Assembly: GCF_029433095.1 (NCBI RefSeq)
Contig: NZ_JARNTX010000002.1
Span: forward strand, 1,488,001-1,552,000
Origin: Hymenobacter sp. YC55
GTDB lineage: Bacteria; Bacteroidota; Bacteroidia; Cytophagales; Hymenobacteraceae
Direction of reading: 5' to 3'
DNA: 64,000 bases
This document shows, one piece after another, positions 33,223 to 40,585 of this stretch. Each line of letters starts with the position of its first letter. Position 1 is the first letter of the stretch. The notes beneath the pieces are model-generated. The model was given only the letters and a program-made list of their open reading frames with translations. It was not told the origin of the DNA and searched no databases. Made by a program: the position numbers and the translations under genes.

Positions 33223-33554
33223 GAGATTAGACTAGCCGTAGATGTTTGACATAGGCAGTTGGTTTTCATAGTGGGTAGGGCAGGGGCGGTTACGAGGCGA
33301 ATGGCTTGGTCTACCGAGTAGACGATGTGGTATTCAGAGCCCCGCCAACTGGCTTTGAATTCGGCTTCTCCATCAGTCAGCTTCTCCTTCTCGGAAGTCT
33401 TGATTTCGATGAGGAAGGTTCGGCCTCGATACCCGACGAGGATATCAAAGCAGTTCTTGAGTTGATGCACATGCAGCACTGAGGCACCTATTTGCCTCAG
33501 TGCGGTCACGATTTGCTTTTGGTTGGCATCGACTCGGGAGGCGGTGCGTATCAT
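33219..33554 (-). CDS. VRR-NUC/PD-(D/E)XK-type nuclease-like protein
   Basis: These 111 residues contain VDANQKQIVTALRQIGASVLHVHQL, then CFDILVGYRGRTFLIEIKTSEKEKLTDGEAEFKASWRG, with Asp37, Glu50 and Lys52 forming the D...ExK nuclease core. The last 20 residues look like a low-complexity tail. Similar stand-alone phage nucleases are thought to process recombination or replication intermediates. It belongs to the leftward early operon. Confidence 0.75.
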   Translation of the reverse strand: MIRTASRVDANQKQIVTALRQIGASVLHVHQLKNCFDILVGYRGRTFLIEIKTSEKEKLTDGEAEFKASWRGSEYHIVYSVDQAIRLVTAPALPTMKTNCLCQTSTASLIS

Positions 33555-33677
33555 ATAAATATTAGGGGTGCTGGCACATCACGTCTCACGTGCATCCAGT
33601 TGAGTTTGCATTTATAATTGATTGTCGAGCTTTATTCTGTCAACCTCGTATATATATATTCAGTAGAATATATTCCG

Positions 33678-33857
33678 ATGGATGGGCAAGAAGAAGTACA
33701 GCACGGAGAAACCGAGGAAGAAGCCGCTGATAGAATCCTATTTGATCACTGGTGGAACAGCCTGAAGAAGCAGGAGAAAAAGATGTGGCTAAAGCGGCAT
33801 CGAGAATTGCGTGACCATATTCGATTTGGGGGAGAGATGACTAACATTATAGATTAG
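33678..33857 (+). CDS. Small charged protein, paralogue of the 33997 gene
   Basis: The ATG at 33678 gives 59 residues with the core FDHWWNSLKKQEKKMWLKRHRELRDHIRFG. The next rightward gene repeats the pattern WW-x-S-x7-MWLK-x-HR-x-LR-x3-R-x-G, so the two are paralogues from a local duplication. They face away from the surrounding leftward operon. No function known. Confidence 0.55.
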   Translation: MDGQEEVQHGETEEEAADRILFDHWWNSLKKQEKKMWLKRHRELRDHIRFGGEMTNIID

Positions 33858-33952
33858 AAGATCAAGTGAGTGATTTCTCTATCGTTGACGCAAGAGAGGA
33901 TAACAGTGTCGAGATTGATGTAAATATTTGTTTATTGCCGAGTTGCGCGCTT

Positions 33953-33965
33953 CCCCCCCCCCCCC
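33953..33965. repeat. Homopolymer tract of 13 C residues
   Basis: Thirteen consecutive C residues lie 32 bases before the ATG of the second paralogue. Tracts of this length are prone to slippage. Here it falls in the probable 5' untranslated region rather than in a confident coding frame. Confidence 0.85.
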
Positions 33966-33996
33966 TACTTTCGGTCAGAACAAGTCGAAAGTGGCC

Positions 33997-34236
33997 ATGG
34001 AGAATCGGGAGACGCATTATCAGGAGCAAGTAAGTGAGCTAAATCGCACCCATTTGTGTTGGGACAAGTGGTGGCAGAGTATGACCCTTACCGAGCGGCA
34101 TATGTGGCTTAAGGGCCATCGTCACCTGCGTGAGCAGCTTCGATCAGGCCTCCATCCCGAGGAAGCAAGCATAAGAGCGGAAACGTGGCTTACCCTGACC
34201 TGGGAGCGTATAAGAGCAACGAATGCTAGAATTTGA
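33997..34236 (+). CDS. Small charged protein, paralogue of the 33678 gene
   Basis: The ATG at 33997 gives 79 residues, including CWDKWWQSMTLTERHMWLKGHRHLREQLRSG, clearly related to the preceding gene. The C-terminus adds PEEASIRAETWLTLTWERIRATN. A GTG two codons upstream is also possible. The C13 tract just upstream may vary expression. Function unknown. Confidence 0.55.
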   Translation: MENRETHYQEQVSELNRTHLCWDKWWQSMTLTERHMWLKGHRHLREQLRSGLHPEEASIRAETWLTLTWERIRATNARI

Positions 34237-34677
34237 GAGGACCGATTGCGACAAGTAAACGGTAGTTGCTTTGATGCGAGTAGTGGTAGCTTGTTCCTAG
34301 TGAAGGAAAGAGATGCGTTGAGCCACGAAAAGGATACGTTCGGATAGTTTTTCATTATTGGCATATTGATTGAACTACGTTTAGTCATCTACTGCTGATT
34401 TTTATGAAGAATCATTACCACTTTGTTATGGGGCATGAGACCCAATTGCGTTTGGCGATCATGGGTTGTGTTGTCATGAGTCTATGCGTACTGCTTGCAT
34501 TCCAAATTTGAACTTTGCTTTGACTGCTTAGGCTTTTCACAAACTAAAAAGCTAGAATTATTGCATTGTTGAGCTGGTCCAGCGGGGAAAGGCCTCTTAT
34601 CTTGCGGCATGCCCAGAAGGCCTAATCCACCCTTGCGTTTATATCAGGAGCATTGGCGAGCTCTTCTTTTATGCCTG
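34237..34677. other. Gene-poor stretch in the early region
   Basis: I see no convincing gene, terminator or repeat here. A minus-strand frame at 34122-34388 overlaps the 33997 gene and has no protein-like features. It may hold promoters for the flanking genes. Confidence 0.45.
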
Positions 34678-34977
34678 CTATTGGGTGGATGCTTGGCGCT
34701 CGTGTTCTGGTTCACTCAGTAGCTTTCCTTCACCTCCTTTCTGGCCACCAGTACAAGTCGGGCGCTCCGTTAGAATTTGAGCTTCCCCAGCGCGGCGGTA
34801 CACTACCTCGTAGCTGAGCCGATAGCACTTAGCGGTACCGCACTTGAGGCAGACGGCCGTCTGGCCTCGCAGAGGCTTGCGACTCCACTTGTGCCGCTCG
34901 TGGCCTGGCACTACCCGGGCCGGCTTGGTCAGGTTGAAATGCACTATCCCGACGCCTTCAATAAACTCGAAGCTCAT
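34678..34977 (-). CDS. Small phage protein with zinc-finger-like cysteines
   Basis: These 99 residues include HKWSRKPLRGQTAVCLKCGTAKCYRLSYEVVYRRAGEAQILTERPTCTGG. The CLKCG plus later Cys residues look like a small zinc-binding module of a type seen in early phage genes. The start overlaps the stop of the next gene upstream by four bases, so it is coupled. Role unknown. Confidence 0.6.
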   Translation of the reverse strand: MSFEFIEGVGIVHFNLTKPARVVPGHERHKWSRKPLRGQTAVCLKCGTAKCYRLSYEVVYRRAGEAQILTERPTCTGGQKGGEGKLLSEPEHERQASTQ

Positions 34978-35411
34978 GCGGCCTCACCTCCTTCCTGAGC
35001 AGACCAGGGCAGGCCGGTGTTCGGGTCGTGGTTCATCCATGTGTCAATATCGTGGGCACTCCAGCCCTCCACTGTGTAGAGCGCATCCTTAAGTCGGTCT
35101 AGCTGGCGTTGCAGTTCGGCCACGTCCGGCGTCATGTCAATCACGATAGCGGAGCCAGTTTGCTGAGCCGCCACCACTTTTTCAGCTACATCAAGCAGGC
35201 GTGGCATCCAGGCCCGGGCAGTCATGGCAAACACTGCATTCTCATGCGAGAGGCCTTGGCCAATGTTAGTTAGGTCGGAATTAAGATCCTTCTGCGCCAT
35301 CAGGGCGCACCCAACAACAGAGTTAGGAGGAGTAACCCGCCACGGCGCGGGGGTAGCAGCTTGACAAGCTTTACGCAGTACTTTGATGATGTTGAAGTTA
35401 ATCCGGGTCAT
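34974..35411 (-). CDS. Hypothetical early phage protein
   Basis: These 145 residues contain QAATPAPWRVTPPNSVVGCALMAQKDLNSDLTNIGQGLSHENAVFAMTARAWMPRLLDVAEKV, then a coiled-coil-like DVAELQRQLDRLKDALYTVEG. The pattern of TPAPW...D...NAxFxAxAR...P.LLD resembles Ea22-like accessory proteins of other phages. Function unknown. It overlaps the 54-residue gene upstream by four bases. Confidence 0.62.
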   Translation of the reverse strand: MTRINFNIIKVLRKACQAATPAPWRVTPPNSVVGCALMAQKDLNSDLTNIGQGLSHENAVFAMTARAWMPRLLDVAEKVVAAQQTGSAIVIDMTPDVAELQRQLDRLKDALYTVEGWSAHDIDTWMNHDPNTGLPWSAQEGGEAA

Positions 35412-35572
35412 AGGGTGGGCTTGGAAGGTTGTCCTTGTGCCTGGCGGCGATTAATTTCTTTCTCGATAAGCTTGACTGCTTCCGGATCGGCGGCATAAAT
35501 GGTAAGCAGCTTGGATAGCCGCTCAGTGGGCTGGGTGCGCAGGTATTCGCGCTTTTTCTGAGCGCTACTCAT
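35408..35572 (-). CDS. 54-residue hypothetical early protein
   Basis: Read from the DNA, this short frame encodes MSSAQKKREYLRTQPTERLS, then KLLTIYAADPEAVKLIEKEINRRQAQGQPSKPTL. It overlaps the upstream gene's stop by four bases and the downstream start by four bases (ATGA), so it fills a gap in a coupled operon. Predicted helical and basic; role unknown. Confidence 0.58.
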   Translation of the reverse strand: MSSAQKKREYLRTQPTERLSKLLTIYAADPEAVKLIEKEINRRQAQGQPSKPTL

Positions 35573-36471
35573 GCGGCAGGCTTTTGCTGGAGGGAAAAAC
35601 GTTGCCAGTTTATTTCCCGCTTGTCAGCTGACGAGGGGTGGGAAGGAGGACGCTTGGCCGCGGCCCGCTCGGCAATGAAAGAGTTGCGGAAGCGCTGGTA
35701 TTCTTCCTCGGACGCCTCCCGGGCATAGGTGCCATCATCGTTGCCTTTGCTGACGACGGCCTTGAGCAGCTCCAGTCGCTTGCGATCGAGTAGCACCTCA
35801 CAGGCCAGGCGGAGCTTAACATCGGCAAACTCATCTTCCGGGTGCTGCTCATACCATGCAATACCCTTGCGTAGCTCCGCATCGGTGAATGTCTCTAGAT
35901 GACGCCGAAACGCGTGCTCGTTGTCGTAGCGCCTGGGGGCCGTGGTACGCTCAGCTAGCACGTGCTGCTTGACTTCGCGCTGGGCCTGGCGCTCCAGCTC
36001 CGCGCCCCGCACCTCGTCATATTGCCGGCACCACTCGTGCACGGTGGCTGGGTCAAGCCGGTCGTAAGCCTTGCCCCACCGGCCGGCAACGCCCTCCTTG
36101 AGCACCACCAGGAACTCATCGAAGTGCCAGTTCCAGTAGCGCTCCAACAAGTCCGGCACGAGGAGCATGATTTGCACGTCTGTGATGTTGCGTACCACGT
36201 TGAAATACTGCGCGTAGAACGTCAGCACGTTGCCTAGGGCCTCGGCTACTTCGCCGTAAGCTTCCCGGCTGAGCACGGAGACTTGAGGCGACTCCAGCGC
36301 CCGGGCAATGCTCAAACCGGTTTGGCGGTCGGAGATTGCCAGGGCCAGCTCCGTGTTACTCGCCGGGTTTTCGCCGGCGTTCAGCAAAGGCTCTAGCGAG
36401 TTGACCTGCGTTGCCGGTAGGTTTCTGGCCACCGCGCTGTTGGGGGAAAGAAGTTGAACGTTGGCTTGCAT
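35569..36471 (-). CDS. DUF6633-like phage replication-region protein
   Basis: This 300-residue protein has the recognisable core FYAQYFNVVRNITDVQIMLLVPDLLERYWNWHFDEFLVVLKEGVAGRWGKAYDRLDPATVHEWCRQYDEVR, which I associate with a DUF found beside replication initiators in Bacteroidota phages. A charged helical C-terminus follows. It overlaps the initiator gene by 116 bases, unusually long. By position it could be a helicase loader or replication partner (inference). Confidence 0.62.
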   Translation of the reverse strand: MQANVQLLSPNSAVARNLPATQVNSLEPLLNAGENPASNTELALAISDRQTGLSIARALESPQVSVLSREAYGEVAEALGNVLTFYAQYFNVVRNITDVQIMLLVPDLLERYWNWHFDEFLVVLKEGVAGRWGKAYDRLDPATVHEWCRQYDEVRGAELERQAQREVKQHVLAERTTAPRRYDNEHAFRRHLETFTDAELRKGIAWYEQHPEDEFADVKLRLACEVLLDRKRLELLKAVVSKGNDDGTYAREASEEEYQRFRNSFIAERAAAKRPPSHPSSADKREINWQRFSLQQKPAA

Positions 36472-37513
36472 TTGTCGAAGAATCTTTGGGAGGGGTAGTA
36501 ATCAGACCGTTGTCGGAGTTGGCGTCAATTTCTAGGTAGCGTCGGACGAAGTTTTGCCAGCCTTTCTCGTCTCGCAATCCTTCCCCGGCTGCAACGGCTA
36601 TGTGAGCCAGGTAGTGGGGAGCATAGGCGGTGGGGTAGGTGAGGGCCGTAGCCAGCTTGGTGAAGCCTTCCGGCGTGGCATACTGGCTTTGGGCGAACGT
36701 CATTTTTGGAGCGCCCGCCGCCCCCCCAGTGTGCGAAGCCGACGCGTTAGCGCCGGTAGGACGTTGGGCCAGAACGGAGGCCCGGAGCTGGTTTCGTTGG
36801 TGGGTAACTTCCGCCAACTTTTCCTCTAGCTCCCTAATTTTTTTTTCGGCGGCGGCGAGGGTGGAGCGTAGCGTGTGCGCCTCCTCCTCCTGTTCGTCTA
36901 TGCTCGTCTGTTCGTCTCTATATACGCGCGACCCTGTTTGGCTATAGTTGCTACCACAGTTGTCTATAGTTGTGTCACGGTTGTCTATAGTTGGGCCTGA
37001 TTTAACTATAGCCATTTGCGCCAAACTGTCTATAGTTGCGCCCTGTTTGTCTATAGTTTTGTCTATAGTTGGGCCGTCAGAAGTAGCGCTGATTAAGGCG
37101 TCTGAGAGGGCATTTAAGGCAGCGGTGGTATCGGTGCCAGCATAGCAGGCGCGCAGGCCTGGAGTGGGCAGAATTACGCGCTTATTGGTGGCCCCAAAAG
37201 ACTCGATGAGCCCCAGCTTTTCCAGCCCAGTTAACGTGCGCGAAATGGTGCGTAGGCTAGCCGAGAGGCGGGAGGCGAAGTGGTCGTTATCGGCGGAGCA
37301 GTTGCCTTTAGTACCGTTCTCTACCAGCTCACACACTTCAATCAGCACCGCCTTATAGGTCCGGTTGATGCCTGTGAGCTGGTTTATGTTTTGACGTATT
37401 GGAAGCATGCGACGGGTAGGGAGCAGAGTACTGGAGCCACCCACGTGGGCAGCCATCATCGGCGCGGTACTCACGGGCGGGGAGGGAACTCGTCCCGTTT
37501 GATAGTGAAGCAT
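36356..37513 (-). CDS. Phage replication initiator-like protein with winged helix and internal iterons
   Basis: This 385-residue protein has a winged-helix region at about 48-116 (GINRTYKAVLIEVCELVENGTKG, then FASRLSASLRTISRTLTGLEKLGLIESFGATNKRVIL). A middle stretch encodes several TID(K/N) tetrapeptides, a coiled coil (RSTLAAAEKKIRELEEKLAEVTHQRNQLRAS) follows, and the C-terminal domain is about 280-335. The TID repeats correspond to DNA iterons, as in lambda-like O genes where the origin lies inside the initiator gene. ATG 37513 is used; residue 36 (MLPIRQNINQLTG) is an alternative start. Confidence 0.68.
   Translation of the reverse strand: MLHYQTGRVPSPPVSTAPMMAAHVGGSSTLLPTRRMLPIRQNINQLTGINRTYKAVLIEVCELVENGTKGNCSADNDHFASRLSASLRTISRTLTGLEKLGLIESFGATNKRVILPTPGLRACYAGTDTTAALNALSDALISATSDGPTIDKTIDKQGATIDSLAQMAIVKSGPTIDNRDTTIDNCGSNYSQTGSRVYRDEQTSIDEQEEEAHTLRSTLAAAEKKIRELEEKLAEVTHQRNQLRASVLAQRPTGANASASHTGGAAGAPKMTFAQSQYATPEGFTKLATALTYPTAYAPHYLAHIAVAAGEGLRDEKGWQNFVRRYLEIDANSDNGLITTPPKDSSTNASQRSTSFPQQRGGQKPTGNAGQLARAFAERRRKPGE
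36942..37071 (-). repeat. CTATAGTTG iteron cluster, candidate prophage origin
   Basis: CTATAGTTG or CTATAGTTT occurs at 36942, 36964, 36985, 37030, 37051 and 37063, and an inverted AACTATAG is at 37004. All lie within 130 bases inside the initiator gene. The copies use identical codons (ACT ATA GAC), so conservation is at DNA level. Confidence 0.7.
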
Positions 37514-37595
37514 CCCATTAGAATAAGCTTGTTTGGATAGGAGTTTGAGGCAGTAAGCCCCGCTACCGGCAGGCCTGGCAACGGAGCTTCGTAGA

Positions 37596-38285
37596 CTAGG
37601 CTAGCTTCTGATTGAGCTGCAGATAGTTCTTGCGCGTCTCCTTGGCGTCGAACACATCCAAATCGTTGTGGTAGGGCTTGGCCTCATTTAGCCACAGGCT
37701 GCGCAAATCGTCAAGCGTATCCGCATCCTTGAGCATCGCCACGACAATTACCTTAGTCAAGGGCTCCTCCGCCTCGTTTTGGTCGGGTGTAATGAAGGGA
37801 GCCGGGGCGGTTGAAGCCAGCGGCGTGGGCTCTTGCGCGGCCGGCTGCAAGGGGCGAGGCGCTTCGGCCTGGGGCTCCGGATTACGCCGGCGGTCGAAAT
37901 CATCCGCCTCGTCTTCCCCATACACCCCCTCCTGATACAAGTCTGTGATTTGCAGGATAGCGCGGCTCTTGGCCCGCTTCTCTGCCATTTCCAGGTAATA
38001 CTTATTCTGGCTCGTAGTTTGGCAGGCACTACCAAACGTCTCCACAGTAATAAACTTGGAGCCGACTGCTTTCTTAGCAATAGCCTTTACAGCGGCATAA
38101 TCTGCTCCAGCACTGCATACCTCGTAGGTAAGGCGAATTCCTTCCTTGGCGGCTATCTTCTCGATGCCCGTGCGGCGAATGATAGTATAGTGGTTGTGCT
38201 TATGCACATCCTCTTTCAGCAGGCCGTAGACAGAATAAAGACGATTTAATTTGTCCCGTTGAGATTCAGTTTTCGAAGCTTCCAT
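37596..38285 (-). CDS. Phage recombination/replication-associated protein, possible annealing protein
   Basis: This 229-residue protein has the core TIIRRTGIEKIAAKEGIRLTYEVCSAGADYAAVKAIAKK, then TVETFGSACQTTSQNKYYLEMAEKRAKSRAILQITDLYQEGVYGEDEADDF. The MAEKRAxSRAIL...GVYGEDEADDF pattern is common in Bacteroidota phage recombination regions and recalls ERF/Rad52-like single-strand annealing proteins, but I cannot confirm the family. The C-terminus has a Pro/Ala linker and a small helical domain. It is located just upstream of the initiator gene. Confidence 0.55.
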   Translation of the reverse strand: MEASKTESQRDKLNRLYSVYGLLKEDVHKHNHYTIIRRTGIEKIAAKEGIRLTYEVCSAGADYAAVKAIAKKAVGSKFITVETFGSACQTTSQNKYYLEMAEKRAKSRAILQITDLYQEGVYGEDEADDFDRRRNPEPQAEAPRPLQPAAQEPTPLASTAPAPFITPDQNEAEEPLTKVIVVAMLKDADTLDDLRSLWLNEAKPYHNDLDVFDAKETRKNYLQLNQKLA

Positions 38286-38363
38286 TATATTTGTGAAGGA
38301 TTGAAGAATTTATAGGATAAAGGGGTTGCGGTGGTCAGACCGTAGCCCCTTTCTTTTTGCGGT

Positions 38364-38471
38364 TTAGCGACTGAGATAGGCGCGAATGACCAAGGCAAGC
38401 AGCCCACTCAGGACCAAGTGAGCTACCACTCGCCACACCACCGGAGAAACTTTAGAAAGAAGATTTTCCAT
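38364..38471 (-). CDS. 35-residue single-pass membrane protein
   Basis: Read from the DNA as MENLLSKVSPVVWRVVAHLV, then LSGLLALVIRAYLSR: one hydrophobic helix with a charged end. It lies in line with the early operon, 78 bases before the recombination gene, and no other gene fills the gap. Translation is not proven. Confidence 0.4.
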   Translation of the reverse strand: MENLLSKVSPVVWRVVAHLVLSGLLALVIRAYLSR

Positions 38472-38484
38472 AGGGTGGGGCCAG

Positions 38485-38712
38485 TTAGCAGAGGTTCAGT
38501 ACTGATTGAGGGAGGGGCATACCTGGAGCGGTGCGTAGGCGGCGCTGCATTTCGGATTGAGCAGCAGCACGCACTTGTTTCTCCAAATGGGCAGCGACGC
38601 GGGCGCCAGTGCCGCACATGGTTTCAGAGCAGATAAAGCGGCCATTGTCGGTTGCCGTAACCGTGGTTTCACGCCGGGCGTGGTTTCGGGTGGTGGTGAG
38701 GATAAGGGCCAT
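38485..38712 (-). CDS. Small hypothetical early phage protein
   Basis: These 75 residues, MALILTTTRNHARRETTVTATDNGRFICSETMCGTGARVAAHLEKQVRAAAQSEMQRRL, read as a beta hairpin followed by a helix. It lies in the leftward early operon. No family is recognised. A longer overlapping frame on the same strand has less protein-like composition. Confidence 0.5.
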   Translation of the reverse strand: MALILTTTRNHARRETTVTATDNGRFICSETMCGTGARVAAHLEKQVRAAAQSEMQRRLRTAPGMPLPQSVLNLC

Positions 38713-38742
38713 CGGTCAGAATGGTTAAAGATGAAATAAGAG

Positions 38743-39168
38743 TTAGGCGGCTTGTGCCATAAGTGCCTCTTCCCGCAGTGCGAAGGCCGCGGAGAGGAAA
38801 TCGTAGTACCACTGGTGTTCGGAGCTGTGCAGGCGAAAGGCAAAGGCGCGGACGTTGATGCGCTCCATCTCTAGCAGCGAGGCTTCATGCGCGTTGATCA
38901 AGCGCAGTAGCTCAGCCATGGGTAAGGGGTCGCGGCTGACAGCCACTTGGTGGCGCAGCTTGTCACGGCAAGATTTGAGGCGAGTAAGCAAGCCGAGTTG
39001 CTCAGCGGCACTCCAGCCGGGGTATTGCTCGGTGCGTTCTGCCACGAGCGCGGGGTGCGCATCAAGTAGCAGCGGATTGGTAAGCCAAAAGGCGAGGGCT
39101 TGACGAGTCGGTAGGTAAGCCGGCACCACGACGAAAGCCGGGTTGAGGGAGGCGGTTGCGAGGTCCAT
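38743..39168 (-). CDS. Hypothetical early phage protein
   Basis: This 141-residue, helix-rich protein contains YLPTRQALAFWLTNPLLLDAHPALVAERTEQYPGWSAAEQLGLLTRLKSCRDKL and EHQWYYDFLSAAFALREEALMAQAA. No domain is recognised. It belongs to the leftward early transcript controlled from the 39.5-39.9 kb operator region. Confidence 0.58.
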   Translation of the reverse strand: MDLATASLNPAFVVVPAYLPTRQALAFWLTNPLLLDAHPALVAERTEQYPGWSAAEQLGLLTRLKSCRDKLRHQVAVSRDPLPMAELLRLINAHEASLLEMERINVRAFAFRLHSSEHQWYYDFLSAAFALREEALMAQAA

Positions 39169-39203
39169 CTTGGTCAGAAGAGGAAGAGCAGGAAGAAGAG
39201 AAA

Positions 39204-39518
39204 CTAGGAGATCAGCCGCATAGGGGCCGGAGAGTATTGATTGAGCCGGCGGGAGAGCTTGTAGTCAATGCAACTCTTGCGCGAGTAACTCACCGACCGG
39301 CCGTGCTTGCTGTATTTGATTAGGCTGCCTGGACGGTCCCGCTCCTTAATCAGCGTGTCCCGGGACTTGATGCCAGTGATTTTCAGGGCTTCGTGTGTGT
39401 CCACCTCATCATTCACTGACTCGACATAGGCCAAAAGCCGCCACTCCATTTGGAGCATTCGTTGGCTAAGCTCTTGAAGCTGGGCGGGGAGGGCCGCTAA
39501 TTGTTCCAGGCTAGTCAT
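39204..39518 (-). CDS. Excisionase/MerR-like DNA-binding protein
   Basis: The ATG at 39518 gives 104 residues. A helical N-terminus (LEQLAALPAQLQELSQRMLQMEWRLLAYVE) precedes a winged-helix-like segment THEALKITGIKSRDTLIKERDRPGSLIKYSKHGRSVSYSRKSCIDYKL, the pattern of HTH_17/excisionase-type proteins. Its upstream region carries helically phased TGACAC sites, so it is probably repressed in the lysogen. It could be the excisionase or an early regulator. Confidence 0.65.
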   Translation of the reverse strand: MTSLEQLAALPAQLQELSQRMLQMEWRLLAYVESVNDEVDTHEALKITGIKSRDTLIKERDRPGSLIKYSKHGRSVSYSRKSCIDYKLSRRLNQYSPAPMRLIS

Positions 39519-39532
39519 AGAAAGATTATAGT

Positions 39533-39561
39533 TTTGACACGATTTGACACAAGCATGACAC
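39533..39561. promoter_or_regulatory. Operator cluster 1: three TGACAC sites at 10-11 bp spacing
   Basis: TTTGACAC at 39533-39540 and 39543-39550 and CATGACAC at 39554-39561 are spaced one helical turn apart, just upstream of the 39518 start. The same motif recurs in the repressor promoter region at 39808-39848. Confidence 0.6.
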
Positions 39562-39570
39562 AAAAAAAAG

Positions 39571-39765
39571 CTACTCTCTCTGCGACAGCTGAGCTGTTGC
39601 CTTTTCCTCAAGCCATTCAGCGGCTATACTCATGAGAGTAACTTTTTCGCCTTTAGCGCTCTGTCTGCGCCCTTGTTCTTGAATTAACGCATTCTTGACA
39701 AACTCGGCCGTGTTCGTGCGAACAGGATAAGTCTTGGTTTCAGGAGGTGCTGTTGCGTGTGCCAT
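39571..39765 (-). CDS. Small hypothetical lysogeny-region protein
   Basis: These 64 residues, MAHATAPPETKTYPVRTNTAEFVKNALIQEQGRRQSAKGEKVTLMSIAAEWLEEKATAQ, look like a short DNA-binding or antitoxin-type helix set. It is the first leftward gene opposite the repressor, at the place where Cro-like regulators sit (position-based inference only). Confidence 0.55.
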   Translation of the reverse strand: MAHATAPPETKTYPVRTNTAEFVKNALIQEQGRRQSAKGEKVTLMSIAAEWLEEKATAQLSQRE

Positions 39766-39807
39766 GGAGTCCTATTGGTTTATGTATAGCACAAATATAT
39801 TACACGT

Positions 39808-39848
39808 TTTGACACTAAACAACATTGTATGACACAAAGTTTGTCAAA
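39808..39848. promoter_or_regulatory. Operator cluster 2 in the repressor divergent promoter
   Basis: TTTGACAC at 39808-39815, TATGACAC at 39828-39835 and an inverted TTTGACAA at 39841-39848 lie between the divergent genes starting at 39765 and 39894. TGACA and TGTCA form a small inverted repeat around CAAAGTT. Confidence 0.6.
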
Positions 39849-39893
39849 GTGTGTTGCCACGTATTGTTTTGTGGAAATATCTCGCTTAGAAAA

Positions 39894-40580
39894 ATGAAAT
39901 CAGACCAAGCAACACGTCTCTCAGAGCTGCGTCGGCAGTCGGATCTATCACTAAGAGAGGTTGAGCAGTGGTTGAGAAGTGCAGGGGAGTCGGTGGGCGT
40001 GACTTATTCGCAACTGGGCAAATACGAAAAGAACCCTGCTATTAAGATTAAAATGAGTGTGCTACGCAAGTTGGCGGAACTCTATCATACTACACCAGAG
40101 TACATTGAGACTGGTGTCCGCACTGGCAAAGAATCGTTTAATAGCATGCCTACCCGTATCATCATTACTAATAATCAACAAAAGGCCCAGATGCTTATGG
40201 TACCGCACAAAGCAGAGGCGGGCTATCGTAAAAGCTTTAATGATGAGGAGTATCTAGGAACGCTACCTACTTATTCACTACCTGGTTTTGAACACGGCAA
40301 CTTTCGCATGTTCGAGGTGGCGGGCACTAGCATGACACCGGATTTTCAACCTGGCGATATCGTGATATGTGAGCACGTAGAGCGCCCTGAGGAAATAGTA
40401 GATGGCACTGTGTACGTGATTGTAACCACGGAAGGCATTTGCCTCAAGCGTGTCACGAATGCTGTAGCAAAGCGAGGGTATCTTATTATCGAGTCTGACA
40501 ACCCAGAGTTTAAGCCAGACCTCATTATGCCATCTGAGGTGCTGGAAATGTGGTCTTATAGGAAAAAGCTAACAGTCTAA
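39894..40580 (+). CDS. S24-family phage repressor (CI/LexA-like)
   Basis: The ATG at 39894 gives 228 residues. Residues 5-66 are a helix-turn-helix (RLSELRRQSDLSLREVEQWL, then VTYSQLGKYEKNP). A linker with an Ala-Gly at KAEAGYRKS is the likely self-cleavage site. The C-terminal S24 domain has Ser in AGTSMTPDFQPGD and Lys in GICLKRVTN. Repressors of this type keep the prophage silent and are inactivated by RecA-stimulated cleavage. Divergent orientation from the early operon and nearby TGACAC repeats fit. Confidence 0.9.
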   Translation: MKSDQATRLSELRRQSDLSLREVEQWLRSAGESVGVTYSQLGKYEKNPAIKIKMSVLRKLAELYHTTPEYIETGVRTGKESFNSMPTRIIITNNQQKAQMLMVPHKAEAGYRKSFNDEEYLGTLPTYSLPGFEHGNFRMFEVAGTSMTPDFQPGDIVICEHVERPEEIVDGTVYVIVTTEGICLKRVTNAVAKRGYLIIESDNPEFKPDLIMPSEVLEMWSYRKKLTV

Positions 40581-40585
40581 TATTT

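Noticed and set aside
36942..37071. Possible CRISPR array in the clustered CTATAGTTG repeats
   Set aside because: The repeats are only nine bases, spacing is irregular, one is inverted, and no cas genes are near. They lie inside a coding gene, and iterons explain them better.
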